Origin: Vibrio sp. D404a
GTDB taxonomy: Bacteria > Pseudomonadota > Gammaproteobacteria > Enterobacterales > Vibrionaceae
Assembly (NCBI RefSeq): GCF_030248535.1
Contig: NZ_JAHGAJ010000019.1
Location: forward strand, 248,001-312,000
Length of the DNA stretch: 64,000 nucleotides
Direction of reading: 5' to 3'
Shown here: piece by piece, positions 1 to 8,555 of the stretch
Position numbering within the stretch: the stretch's first letter is position 1
Layout: each line of letters opens with the position of its first letter
Translations under genes and position numbers: made by a program
Notes under the pieces: model-generated
What the model was told of the DNA's origin: nothing
What the model saw: the letters and a program-made list of their open reading frames with translations, nothing else
Databases searched by the model: none

Positions 1-2
1 TC

Positions 3-1217
3 ACGATCTCAAACAGTGGCAAATCCAAGGTGTTTGCGGTGTCCGTAAAAGACCGAGGTGCTATTTCTCTCGCTGGCCACAGCGGTAAAGCGTTCTGGTT
101 CTCTAAAGCGCAGTCTGAGTTTGTGACCAGCAATTACTATTACGACGAGTACCCAGCATGGGTTGATCGTTGGAATGAAAAAGCGATACCTAGCCAGTAC
201 TCAAAACAGAAATGGGAGCTATCTCTACCTAGAGACGCTTACACCCTAGAAGAGCATAACCCTGACCATAAAGTGGAACTAGCGGGCTTTCAGCGTACTT
301 TCCCACATCCTTATGGTCCAGCAAGTTACAAGTACTACAGCACCATGCTAACAGTCAGTCCTGCTGGTGATGAGATTACTGAAAACTTTGCGACAACATT
401 GTTGATGCAAGAAAAACTGGGCCAAGGCACTGCCACAGATTATCTATCGGTGAGTTTTTCATCCAATGATTACGTGATTCACCTCTATGGGCCAGAGAGC
501 TTAGAGGCGGAAGATAACTTGATACGTCTTGATAGAACGTTGGCGAAGCTGTTCCAAAACGTCGACAACCAAGTGGGCTTAGAAAACACCTTGATTGTGC
601 TTTCAGCGGATCATGGCGTTCCTGAAGCATCACCTGCGGCCAACGCATTGGGCTTCAATCAAGCGCAGTATTTCAACAAAGAGACGCTGTTATCACAAGG
701 TGTCGAGAAGCGACTAAAAGAGGAGTTTGGCTTAGGCAGAGATGCAATCCGACTCTATGCTCAGCCATACGTTTATCTCAATCATGATCTTATCAAAGAG
801 AAAAAGGTCGACTTAGCTCAGGTTCAAGCTGCGATCGCCGATGAGGTTTCTAAAGTTGAAGGTGTCGCCTATGCAGTGTCTAGTACCGATATAGCGACGA
901 ATCGCGTTCCCGACACACACATCATGGATCTCATCAAAAATAACTACCACCCGGCTCGCTCTGGCGATGTTTACATCGTGTTTGCACCACGCAGTTATAT
1001 CAATGATATGGAAGGGTTACAGATCGCCTCTACTCACGGTTCTCCGTGGCGTTATGACACACATGTTCCTGTGATCTTTGCGGGCTATGACGTTCAAGGC
1101 AAAAAGGTAACGCGCGGTATTACTCCGTATGATATCGCCCCTACTTTATCCAACAAGCTCGGTATCACACAGCCTAGTGGTTCGGTGGGTGAAGTGCTTG
1201 AAGAGGTTGCCAATTAA
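3..1217 (+). CDS. Alkaline phosphatase, PafA-like (5' truncated by window edge)
   Basis: This is the C-terminal 404 residues of a periplasmic alkaline-phosphatase-superfamily enzyme; the frame is open from base 3, so the true start and the nucleophile lie outside the window. The visible part begins with a SKVFAVSVKDRGA segment, which matches PafA-type enzymes. The Lys and Arg of its KDR are the residues used for phosphate monoesters in that family. An Asp-x3-His pair (NDYVIH), a SADHG motif and a late STHGS motif supply the expected zinc ligands. The TSNYYYDEYPAWV stretch is also typical of the family. The likely role is release of phosphate from organic monoesters, but substrate and signal peptide cannot be judged here. 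A hairpin terminator follows the stop. The main alternative is a related phosphodiesterase of the same superfamily. Confidence 0.85.
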   Translation, partial: TISNSGKSKVFAVSVKDRGAISLAGHSGKAFWFSKAQSEFVTSNYYYDEYPAWVDRWNEKAIPSQYSKQKWELSLPRDAYTLEEHNPDHKVELAGFQRTFPHPYGPASYKYYSTMLTVSPAGDEITENFATTLLMQEKLGQGTATDYLSVSFSSNDYVIHLYGPESLEAEDNLIRLDRTLAKLFQNVDNQVGLENTLIVLSADHGVPEASPAANALGFNQAQYFNKETLLSQGVEKRLKEEFGLGRDAIRLYAQPYVYLNHDLIKEKKVDLAQVQAAIADEVSKVEGVAYAVSSTDIATNRVPDTHIMDLIKNNYHPARSGDVYIVFAPRSYINDMEGLQIASTHGSPWRYDTHVPVIFAGYDVQGKKVTRGITPYDIAPTLSNKLGITQPSGSVGEVLEEVAN

Positions 1218-1244
1218 ACGCACCTCCCTATAACTCTAAAAATA

Positions 1245-1295
1245 AGCCGTTTACTGATGCTTAAACAAGCAGACAGATAAACGGCTCTTTTGTTT
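1245..1295 (+). terminator. Rho-independent terminator of the phosphatase gene
   Basis: A 9-bp perfect stem (AGCCGTTTA / TAAACGGCT) closes a 24-nt loop and is followed by CTTTTGTTTT. It lies 28 bp past the phosphatase stop and before the convergent LuxP-like gene. Confidence 0.7.
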
Positions 1296-1316
1296 TCTAA
1301 ATTCGAATCAGGCAGC

Positions 1317-2411
1317 TTAGTGCTTTCCTGAGTAACGGAACGCCTCTTCGGTCAGTTTATTCAGCTGGTCATCATTCATTTTATTATGTACAACCGTAAT
1401 ACGTCCCAAATACACCAAAGGTACTTCGGATTCTCTTTGCTCTAGGTGAAACTTAATCGCTTCAGCTGTCGCAACGCCTAGGTCATCACTCATTCGCATT
1501 GGTGTCGCATCTAACTCGTCCGAGCGAATCTTTTCAATCTCTTTTGAAGTTCCACCCCAACCTGTCACGTAGACGTCTGATAGTTTATCGGCATCATTCA
1601 GTGCATCAATCGCGCCCATAGTCATGGCGGTATTGGCGTTGTGTACCATCGTCACTTCAGGGAAGTTACCAAGTATCAAACGAATCCCGTCTGCTCCGCC
1701 AATTTTCTGATATTGGCCAAAGTGCTCATAAACCGTTAACCAATTGCCCTTCTCTTCCACACAATTAATGAAGCCTTCTGAACGTTGTGTATCTGTAATA
1801 CCGGGGATTCCACGGTTGGCTGAGAACTCAACATCATTGCCCAGTTCTTTAAGCACATGGTCGCACAATACTTCCGCGCCCATCGCACTTGAGAAATCAA
1901 ACCAACTGTCGGGTTGATGTGCCCACTGCTCGTTCGGTGTATGGAACGCCCAAATAAAAGTTTTGAACGACTCTGAGGCTGATAACCTCTGAATATTGTC
2001 AGCTTGAATACCCAACTCAGACGGGCCAAAGATTACAAAGTCGTAAGGTGTTTCAGCAGTGAGTACCTGATCAATATATTGGGTCTGTAACGAGTGCTCA
2101 ATCTGTTTCGAGGTAAATTGGTCAATCTCAAACGGCAGCTCTAAAGCCAGAAGACGCTCTTTTAACGCCACGTAGTTGCGTATCCAAAAGTCGGAAATAT
2201 CGGCACTTGGGTAAATTAACGCAATTCGCACTGGTTTTTCTACGGTCATCGGTGCCAAAGATACCGGCTCACCGCTTACAGTTTCTTGAAACTTATCCAG
2301 TTTTTTAAGATCTGCCTCGCTCCTAACCCCATCTGCATTAGCGATCAAAGGAAGCAACGAACAGGCAGTAAGTAGGATCGAAAAGACATTTTTATAAATC
2401 TGACCCGGCAT
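1317..2411 (-). CDS. LuxP-like periplasmic binding protein
   Basis: A 364-residue exported protein of the periplasmic sugar-binding type (Peripla_BP_4) that strongly resembles LuxP, the AI-2 receptor of Vibrio. An N-terminal signal peptide runs to about ...LIANA. Segments that match LuxP from memory are YPSADISDFWIRN (LuxP YPGQQVSDYWVRN), VTGWGGTSKEI (INGWGGGSAEL), the MRMSDD motif and the C-terminal AFRYSGKH. Of the LuxP AI-2 contacts I recall, the Ser, both Trp, the two Arg and the Thr appear kept. Gln77 reads as Asp and Asn159 as Ala, so the ligand may differ. No luxQ is adjacent; the neighbour is a divergent binding protein with a GGDEF-EAL partner. ATG at 2411 is preferred over a TTG at 2423 because it opens the signal peptide. 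It could be a LuxP paralogue or a sugar receptor. Confidence 0.8.
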   Translation of the reverse strand: MPGQIYKNVFSILLTACSLLPLIANADGVRSEADLKKLDKFQETVSGEPVSLAPMTVEKPVRIALIYPSADISDFWIRNYVALKERLLALELPFEIDQFTSKQIEHSLQTQYIDQVLTAETPYDFVIFGPSELGIQADNIQRLSASESFKTFIWAFHTPNEQWAHQPDSWFDFSSAMGAEVLCDHVLKELGNDVEFSANRGIPGITDTQRSEGFINCVEEKGNWLTVYEHFGQYQKIGGADGIRLILGNFPEVTMVHNANTAMTMGAIDALNDADKLSDVYVTGWGGTSKEIEKIRSDELDATPMRMSDDLGVATAEAIKFHLEQRESEVPLVYLGRITVVHNKMNDDQLNKLTEEAFRYSGKH

Positions 2412-2492
2412 AAATGTTACCAAAAGTTTGAATGTTTATTGACAATATTATAAATATAGAGCCGATATATTTTAAAGCCTTTTATAAACACC
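2412..2492. promoter_or_regulatory. Divergent intergenic region between the two binding-protein genes
   Basis: This 81-bp AT-rich spacer must hold the start signals for both divergent genes. I see runs such as TATTATAAATATAGA and CGATATATTTTAAAG that could supply -10 elements, but no defensible -35 pair or operator. Co-regulation of the two genes from this spacer is an inference from the arrangement. Confidence 0.4.
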
Positions 2493-3608
2493 ATGAATAA
2501 AATGTTAAATTTTGCGAGTTTGATACTTGCCAGTCACTGCTTGTCGCCCTGTTTTGCGAATACCACAGAACAAGAATTCTTCGAATACGCGGAAGAGAAA
2601 GTGATGCGTGCAGTGTCGAGCCAACAACATTGGGATGGACCAACTCAAGGGCCTAAAGTGCGCCATGAGAAAAATGTCATCTTCGTTGCCTCAGATCTCC
2701 GCAATGGTGGTGTTTATGGTGTGGGTCGAGGAATATCAGAAGCCATATCTAACATCAACTGGCACCTCAGATTCATCGATGGTTTAGGATCAGAGGTTCG
2801 ACAAGGCGCTGCAATTAGAAAGGCAATAAGCTTTAAACCAGACGCCATTGTCTTGGGCGGCATTGATGCGGTTCGCCACAAGCAGATCTTAAAACAAGCG
2901 GAAGACCTAGGCATCGTTGTCATTGGATGGCATGCCACCGAGTTTGTCGGAGGAAACCCTGAAATTGGCTTGTACACCAATATCACGACCGACCCACTGG
3001 ATGTCGCCGAAGTTGCCGCATTACTGGCCATCGTCAACTCCAATGGTCAAGCTAAAACCGTGGTGTTTACCGACCCTAATTACGAAATCGCGATGATCAA
3101 GGCCAACGCGATGGTGGAAACCATTAAACGATGCAATACATGCGATGTCCTTGAGCTGCACTATTTACCCCTAGACGAAATCGCAGAGCAAATGCCTGCA
3201 ACACTGCAAACACTAGAGAAAAAACACGGCGAGAAAATTACCCATCTTTTAGCGATTAATGATCTCTACATCGATTACGCCATCCCCTCTCTGGAGTCTA
3301 GTGTCGAACAGCACAGATTAATCCCCAATAACATATCAGCCGGTGATGGCAGTAAGGCCGCATACAAACGGATTAATAGCGGTCAATTTCAACTCGCCAC
3401 CGTACCTGAGCCTCTGTACCTGCAAGGTTGGCAAATTGTCGATGAGCTCAACCGAGCCTTTAATGGTATGCCTCCGAGTGGATACTCGGCCCCAGTGCAC
3501 TTAGTAACACCTGACAATGTTGCAGAACTCATTAGCCAAGCAGACAACGGGATCTACGACCCTGAAAATGGCTATCGTGACGCCTATCTGAAAATTTGGA
3601 AGCCTTAA
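2493..3608 (+). CDS. Periplasmic sugar-type substrate-binding protein, partner of the GGDEF-EAL protein
   Basis: A 371-residue protein with a signal peptide (cleavage near CFA-NTT) and a Peripla_BP_4 fold. The ribose-binding-like features are NVIFVASDLRNGG at the first strand, PDAIVLGGIDA, GIVVIGWHA and the hinge-region SAGDGSKAAYKRI. No ABC permease or ATPase lies nearby. Its TAA stop shares one base with the ATG of the GGDEF-EAL gene (TAATG), so the two are translationally coupled. This arrangement resembles NspS-MbaA in V. cholerae, where a binding protein controls a GGDEF-EAL enzyme, but the fold class here is the sugar type. A role as periplasmic ligand sensor is inferred from context; the ligand is unknown. 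Two cysteines (CNTCD) in the mature part might pair. Confidence 0.8.
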   Translation: MNKMLNFASLILASHCLSPCFANTTEQEFFEYAEEKVMRAVSSQQHWDGPTQGPKVRHEKNVIFVASDLRNGGVYGVGRGISEAISNINWHLRFIDGLGSEVRQGAAIRKAISFKPDAIVLGGIDAVRHKQILKQAEDLGIVVIGWHATEFVGGNPEIGLYTNITTDPLDVAEVAALLAIVNSNGQAKTVVFTDPNYEIAMIKANAMVETIKRCNTCDVLELHYLPLDEIAEQMPATLQTLEKKHGEKITHLLAINDLYIDYAIPSLESSVEQHRLIPNNISAGDGSKAAYKRINSGQFQLATVPEPLYLQGWQIVDELNRAFNGMPPSGYSAPVHLVTPDNVAELISQADNGIYDPENGYRDAYLKIWKP

Positions 3609-6091
3609 TGAAATTACATCAGATAAACATCACTCAGCGACTCATTCTAACCAACCTTGTCTCGCTACTCATTGTGAGTCTAGCGGTTATTGTTGTTATT
3701 CGTTCGCTCTATTATGTTGAGTCGACACTCAAAACTGAAACCTCTACCCATGTATCAGAACTGATCGTCAATTCAGAGATTAGCCGTCGTGTTTTCACTC
3801 TGACATCGAGAGTAAAGCTGTTAGAGCAGACATTCTTATTCAGTGAAACCACACTTTCCGAAGAGGCATTCAATGTCGATCTGCAGCTACAAAGGCTAAG
3901 AGACCTGTCTACCAATGACGGTTTCTCAAATAAGATCGACGCCTTCATCGATAACTTCCATCGTTTTCTTGGGAGCTCACTTGCGCTTAACCGGATTTTA
4001 AAGCAGACCAACCAGATCGATGTGACCCTAGCCGATCAACTTGATCAGCTTGAATTCGCCATCGCGGATAGCAAGCTTAGACATTTGGAAAGACCAGAAA
4101 TCATCAGCTATAACAATGAACTCGATCTGTTCAACATGCTAAGGGAGTCCTTTTTAACCTCAGGTAAAATGATTGGCGATATTCATAGTCGTATTACGCC
4201 AGAAACAGAGAAAGTACTGATCATCGAGGTTGAGAAAGAACTCGATATCTTCCTGTTGCACTTAGAAAACGTAGATATTCAAACACCTGAGGTTATTGCT
4301 CAGAAGCAAAAGATTGCCCGCACAGTGAAGCGATACAATGCAGCACTAAAGCGTATTCGTGCCAACCTAGAGCAACGTTGGATAGTGATGGCCTCCTTGT
4401 TAGAGGCGCAAAGCGATCTACTGGAAATGGTGGAAAAAACCGAATCTCGCGTTCAGAGCCAAGCGCTAGCACTCACCGACCAATTGGAAAAAGAGATTGG
4501 ATACTCTCGATTTAACGCCATCATCATCAGCCTATCCGCTGTTTTGTTATCCATGCTTCTCGTAAGTCGTGTGGTAAGACACCACATCCAACAACCTCTA
4601 AATGCCCTGAAGTATGGCTTTGACCGCCTAGAATCCAGCAGTCTCAAAAAGCCGATCAACTTGGGCAGAACTGATGAGTGGTCTCACTTGGAAAAGGCCT
4701 ATAATGATATGGCCTTGAGGCTTTCCAAAGCCTATTTGGATCTCACCGAAGAGAAGAAGAACTTCGACTTTCTTGCTCATCACGATCCATTAACAGGCTT
4801 AGCTAACCGTTTATTGGCGACTAAATTCTTAGACCAAGAGATCAGGCAGTCTAACGAAACCAAGTCCCCTTTCTTGCTGTTTTACCTCGATATCGATGAG
4901 TTTAAAACCATCAACGACTCATTGGGTCACGCGCCCGGCGACGATCTGTTAGTGAGTGTCGCTGACATCTTAACCAACGTTGTCGCGGGTCGAGGTTTCG
5001 TGGCACGGATGGGCGGAGATGAGTTCTTGGTCGTCTACTCAAATGTCGAGCTAGAGCAGAGCTGCGCGATCGCCGAACGACTAAACCAAGCGCTCAGAAA
5101 GCCCTACTACATCGAAAACAACTCTATCATTGTGTCAGCAAGTATTGGTATTTGTGAGTACCCGACTCACGGCTCTGACCGTGAAACCTTAATTCGTAAT
5201 GCTGATACCGCAATGTACCACGCTAAACGAAATGGAAGAGATCAATACCGAGTTTATGCAGACAAGATGACCCACGAGGTTAACGACCTCATTGAAACCA
5301 ACATGGGCCTGCACAAAGCGATTGCTAACGATGAACTAGAGGTCTTTTTCCAACCCAAATTGGACCTCAATACTCAAGAGATTATCGGAGCAGAAGCACT
5401 GGTTCGCTGGCGACACCCTAAATTGGGCTTATTGCCACCTGTTGACTTTATGGAAGTCGCTGAAAAAAGTGACCTGATTATCGATATTGATAAATGGGTA
5501 TTCAAAAAAGTCGCTAACTTGATCACCGACTGGCAGCGTGCAGGCATTGACCTACAAGGCGTGATGTTCTCTGTTAACTTCTCAGCGAGAATGTTCTACA
5601 AAACCGACCTTGCTGAACAACTGCAAGAGATCCTTGATCAAACCGATTGTAAGCCTCATCAGCTACTTCTTGAGATAACCGAAAGAGATATGATGCGCGA
5701 CTTTGAAACCTGTTCTCGAACCATTGAGATGCTGCACTCCAAAGGCTACAAAATCGCGATTGATGATTTTGGTACCGGTTACTCTTCACTTTCGGTACTG
5801 AAGAACTTATCTGCTGATTGCGTGAAACTTGATCGCAGCTTCGTGAAAGATATTAACTCGTCAAAGGTCGATTATGAAATCAGCTGTGCCATTCTAAAAC
5901 TTGCACAAATTCTCGACTTCTCGGTGATAGCTGAAGGCTTGGAAACGCCGTGTCACGTGAAGACCCTGCGTCAAATAGGCTGTCGATATGCACAAGGCTA
6001 TTTCTTTGCTCGTCCACTACCGGTTGATGATTGGCTAGATTACTTCTTGGCGCACCGTGAACAGTCACCCAAACAGCTTTCCATATACTGA
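3608..6091 (+). CDS. Membrane sensor with periplasmic domain, HAMP, GGDEF and EAL domains
   Basis: An 827-residue bifunctional c-di-GMP enzyme. Transmembrane helix 1 lies near residues 12-32, followed by a mostly helical periplasmic domain of about 265 residues, helix 2 near 302-322, a HAMP linker, GGDEF (about 395-555) and EAL (about 570-820). Both catalytic domains look intact: MGGDEF at 468-473, EALVRW near 595, DDFGTGYSS near 718, KLDRSF, and AEGLET with QGYFFARPL at the end. It could therefore make and break c-di-GMP, as MbaA and ScrC-type proteins do. The start is the ATG sharing one base with the upstream binding-protein stop; a TTG four codons earlier lacks support. The periplasmic domain probably docks the binding protein. 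Output is presumably biofilm or motility control, which is inference. Confidence 0.9.
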   Translation: MKLHQINITQRLILTNLVSLLIVSLAVIVVIRSLYYVESTLKTETSTHVSELIVNSEISRRVFTLTSRVKLLEQTFLFSETTLSEEAFNVDLQLQRLRDLSTNDGFSNKIDAFIDNFHRFLGSSLALNRILKQTNQIDVTLADQLDQLEFAIADSKLRHLERPEIISYNNELDLFNMLRESFLTSGKMIGDIHSRITPETEKVLIIEVEKELDIFLLHLENVDIQTPEVIAQKQKIARTVKRYNAALKRIRANLEQRWIVMASLLEAQSDLLEMVEKTESRVQSQALALTDQLEKEIGYSRFNAIIISLSAVLLSMLLVSRVVRHHIQQPLNALKYGFDRLESSSLKKPINLGRTDEWSHLEKAYNDMALRLSKAYLDLTEEKKNFDFLAHHDPLTGLANRLLATKFLDQEIRQSNETKSPFLLFYLDIDEFKTINDSLGHAPGDDLLVSVADILTNVVAGRGFVARMGGDEFLVVYSNVELEQSCAIAERLNQALRKPYYIENNSIIVSASIGICEYPTHGSDRETLIRNADTAMYHAKRNGRDQYRVYADKMTHEVNDLIETNMGLHKAIANDELEVFFQPKLDLNTQEIIGAEALVRWRHPKLGLLPPVDFMEVAEKSDLIIDIDKWVFKKVANLITDWQRAGIDLQGVMFSVNFSARMFYKTDLAEQLQEILDQTDCKPHQLLLEITERDMMRDFETCSRTIEMLHSKGYKIAIDDFGTGYSSLSVLKNLSADCVKLDRSFVKDINSSKVDYEISCAILKLAQILDFSVIAEGLETPCHVKTLRQIGCRYAQGYFFARPLPVDDWLDYFLAHREQSPKQLSIY

Positions 6092-6135
6092 TGTATCTTT
6101 AGTCTGGTTTGGGTAGATTGGATTTGCTTTAGATT

Positions 6136-6164
6136 GAGAGCTATCGTCGAAACGGATAGCTCTC
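6136..6164. terminator. Hairpin between convergent genes
   Basis: A 10-bp perfect inverted repeat (GAGAGCTATC / GATAGCTCTC) with a 9-nt loop lies between the convergent GGDEF-EAL and LysR genes. No U-tract follows on either strand, so it may act as a shared 3'-end structure rather than a classical terminator. Confidence 0.4.
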
Positions 6165-6203
6165 GGCTAGGTAGATACTTACTTCTTAGGTAGACATTTA
6201 ATC

Positions 6204-7109
6204 TTAGACAGATAGCTCTTTAGCGGCTGCCTTCATTTTAGATCGCAACCACTTATGGCTTGGCTCATTGGTACGACTTGGGTGCCAAATCATACACATA
6301 TCCAGATCTTCTAGCTCAAATGGTAGTGGCAAAGTTTTAAGCTTGTATTTATTTCCAAAACAGCGCACCGATGACATAGGCAACATACCAATATAGTCTG
6401 AACTCTCAATCACAGGCATCATTTCCACGACCCCAGCAGCACGATAAACGATACGACGCTTTTCGAGCTCTTGAGAGTCCTCTGCACTTAATAAGCTTTT
6501 ACGAGCATGCCAGCGAGAAACAACCACATGATCATGGGTTAAGAACTCTTCAATATCCATACTGTCGCCAATAGTTGGGTGACCTTCACGGCATACCACG
6601 ACCAATTCCTCGGTAGAGATCACCTCATGCTTAAGCATGGTTCGCCCTCTTGGGGTCATATCGATAATGAGATCATGTCGTTGTAAGCGTAGATCCGACT
6701 CATAATCTTCGGTGAACAAAGGGTGAACCTCTAACGCAATATTGGGTGCAGTCTGGCTGATTAGGTTCATCAACTTAGGCATCAGTTCATAACTAGCCGC
6801 TGACACGCAAGCAATGGAAAAGATGCGATTGGATGTCTTAGGGTCAAAATCTCTTGAAGCCGAAAGTGTAGAGGTGAAGTTTTTCAGCGCAGCTGACATG
6901 GCTGGATAGATATCAGAAGCGAAAGCCGTCGGTTCCACACCCGATGTAGTGCGATGGAATAGCGGTTCGTCATAGATATCTCTGAGTTTGGCTAACGCCT
7001 TGCTCACTGCAGGTTGGCTGATGTCCATGCGAGCTGCCGCTTTAGACAGATTCTGCTCTTCATAAATAGCGACAAAAATGGGAATTAGGTTCAGTTCGGT
7101 ACTTTTCAT
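6204..7109 (-). CDS. LysR-family transcriptional regulator
   Basis: A 301-residue LTTR. The N-terminal winged helix (about residues 4-62) shows the typical NLSKAAARMDISQPAVSKALAKLRD recognition region, followed by a linker helix and a LysR substrate-binding domain. The gene lies 104 bp downstream of the MoxR/Bat operon in the same direction. The operon and the sulfatase at 18326 share an ATAAC-N5-GTTAT box, which has LTTR geometry (T-N11-A), so this protein is the natural candidate to bind it. That link is inferred. Its own upstream spacer carries a half match (ATAAC-N5-GATAC, near 7191). The inducer is unknown. Confidence 0.85.
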   Translation of the reverse strand: MKSTELNLIPIFVAIYEEQNLSKAAARMDISQPAVSKALAKLRDIYDEPLFHRTTSGVEPTAFASDIYPAMSAALKNFTSTLSASRDFDPKTSNRIFSIACVSAASYELMPKLMNLISQTAPNIALEVHPLFTEDYESDLRLQRHDLIIDMTPRGRTMLKHEVISTEELVVVCREGHPTIGDSMDIEEFLTHDHVVVSRWHARKSLLSAEDSQELEKRRIVYRAAGVVEMMPVIESSDYIGMLPMSSVRCFGNKYKLKTLPLPFELEDLDMCMIWHPSRTNEPSHKWLRSKMKAAAKELSV

Positions 7110-7213
7110 AGAGTTCCAAATTAGCTAAGCAAACTCTTGTTCAGCAAGAGTCTGCAAATATCATCGAATAATCCTAGTTGATTCAGATGCATAACACCGC
7201 GATACAGCACACG

Positions 7214-8545
7214 CTATCGCGATTTTCGGTCTAAATCTGGTAGTGCTTTCGGGAAATAACGGCGCCACCAAGGTTGTTGGTTGTCACTGTCCCGAGTTTT
7301 TTTTACCACCTGCCATACATGCTCAAGTAATTTAGGGTCTTGGCTTCCTTGTTGAAACTCAGTGTTCGCTTGGTGCCAATTCTCGTTTGAGGAACATTTA
7401 TCTAGCTCTAACAGTGAAGCGTTCCCCCTAAGTTGGCGATAAACAAAACCTCGAATTTTCGACCAATCCCCTTCCTTCACAACACGACGAAATGCCAGCC
7501 ATGTTGGTGTAGGGCGACTTTGATAATAACGCTTTAATGCCAAAGCGCTCACTACCATCGCGGCCAGCAAGGCAATCACCACGATCAAAGTGGTCGAGTA
7601 GGCTTTTATAAATGACTTAAATGTATGTTTTGCACTGAAAGTGACCGAATCGAGCACCACAGTTTCTAAACGCTGTTCTTTGGTATTCCACCACTGAAAC
7701 GTCAGTTCTGGTAGTGTGAAATCACCACCCTGCTGTATCACATACACAGACTCTTCAACTCGCTCAGAACGGTAATCTCCTCGCTCTTGTGTGTCATTCA
7801 ATTTATGCGGCTGAGGATAAGCTTGATATTGAGCTGTGGACTCATTTTCTAGCAAGTTTGGCAGCAGTACCGACAAGCTATCTTGTGCCTTGATGCTGAT
7901 CGTTCGAGTGATCGCATCTCCCACCTTCAAATTGTCATTGGATTGCTGCCACTGTTCATCGACATCAACACTGGTTGCGCTGAACCATTGTGTATCTTCG
8001 GTCAATAAGCCCGATGGCAGCTGCGTTTTGAACTTGATCGGTTGTGTATAGAGCGTACCGCTGACTTTTTCACCATCTTCCGCAGACACTTGCACACGTA
8101 CTGGAAGCCGAGGGATAACAAATTCACCACTCTTTTGTGGGTATAAGGTGATTTCCCAACGTTGACGTGACCAAGTCTCACCATTTTTACGTGCTGTATA
8201 GTTGGTCGCCAAGGTGTTTCTTTGCTTAGCGATCACATCTGTCATTTCAACATTGCCAATGCGAGTACCGCCAGTAAACCAACGTGGCGTTGCTACCTCA
8301 ACGGTCAATACCACCTGTTCATTAACACTGAATACCGGCGTCTTGCTCTTTTCGCTATTGGCTTGGTTAGGTTGCTCACCCACCCAAGCAAGCAACTCGA
8401 CTTTTCCTTGCCTTTGCATCGCATTAATATCATTAGCCATGACAACACCAGGACTCATGCTCAGAACGAACAGAGTTGCCATCATCACGTAGTTTGATTT
8501 CTGTGTCAGATGACGTTTGATACTATGAAGCAGAGATTTAATCAT
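7214..8545 (-). CDS. BatD-like protein (oxygen-tolerance family)
   Basis: A 443-residue membrane-anchored protein with a signal sequence (ending near VVMA-ND), a large periplasmic beta-rich region and a C-terminal transmembrane helix around residue 300-325 (TTLIVVIALLAAMVVSALAL), then a basic cytoplasmic tail. It is the last gene of a MoxR operon and follows the VWA-TPR gene by 10 bp. This position and domain plan fit BatD, a family linked to aerotolerance in Bacteroides and of unsettled biochemical function. The ATG at 8545 is chosen because AGGAGA sits six bases upstream; an ATG at 8566 would overlap the upstream gene. Confidence 0.75.
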   Translation of the reverse strand: MIKSLLHSIKRHLTQKSNYVMMATLFVLSMSPGVVMANDINAMQRQGKVELLAWVGEQPNQANSEKSKTPVFSVNEQVVLTVEVATPRWFTGGTRIGNVEMTDVIAKQRNTLATNYTARKNGETWSRQRWEITLYPQKSGEFVIPRLPVRVQVSAEDGEKVSGTLYTQPIKFKTQLPSGLLTEDTQWFSATSVDVDEQWQQSNDNLKVGDAITRTISIKAQDSLSVLLPNLLENESTAQYQAYPQPHKLNDTQERGDYRSERVEESVYVIQQGGDFTLPELTFQWWNTKEQRLETVVLDSVTFSAKHTFKSFIKAYSTTLIVVIALLAAMVVSALALKRYYQSRPTPTWLAFRRVVKEGDWSKIRGFVYRQLRGNASLLELDKCSSNENWHQANTEFQQGSQDPKLLEHVWQVVKKTRDSDNQQPWWRRYFPKALPDLDRKSR

Positions 8546-8555
8546 TGCTGCTCTC

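Noticed and set aside
6162..6215. A possible 18-bp triplicate repeat at the LysR gene end (CTAAG/CTACC units across the stop).
   Set aside because: Only about 11 of 18 positions match between the first two units and the third needs a shift, so it is too diverged to claim.
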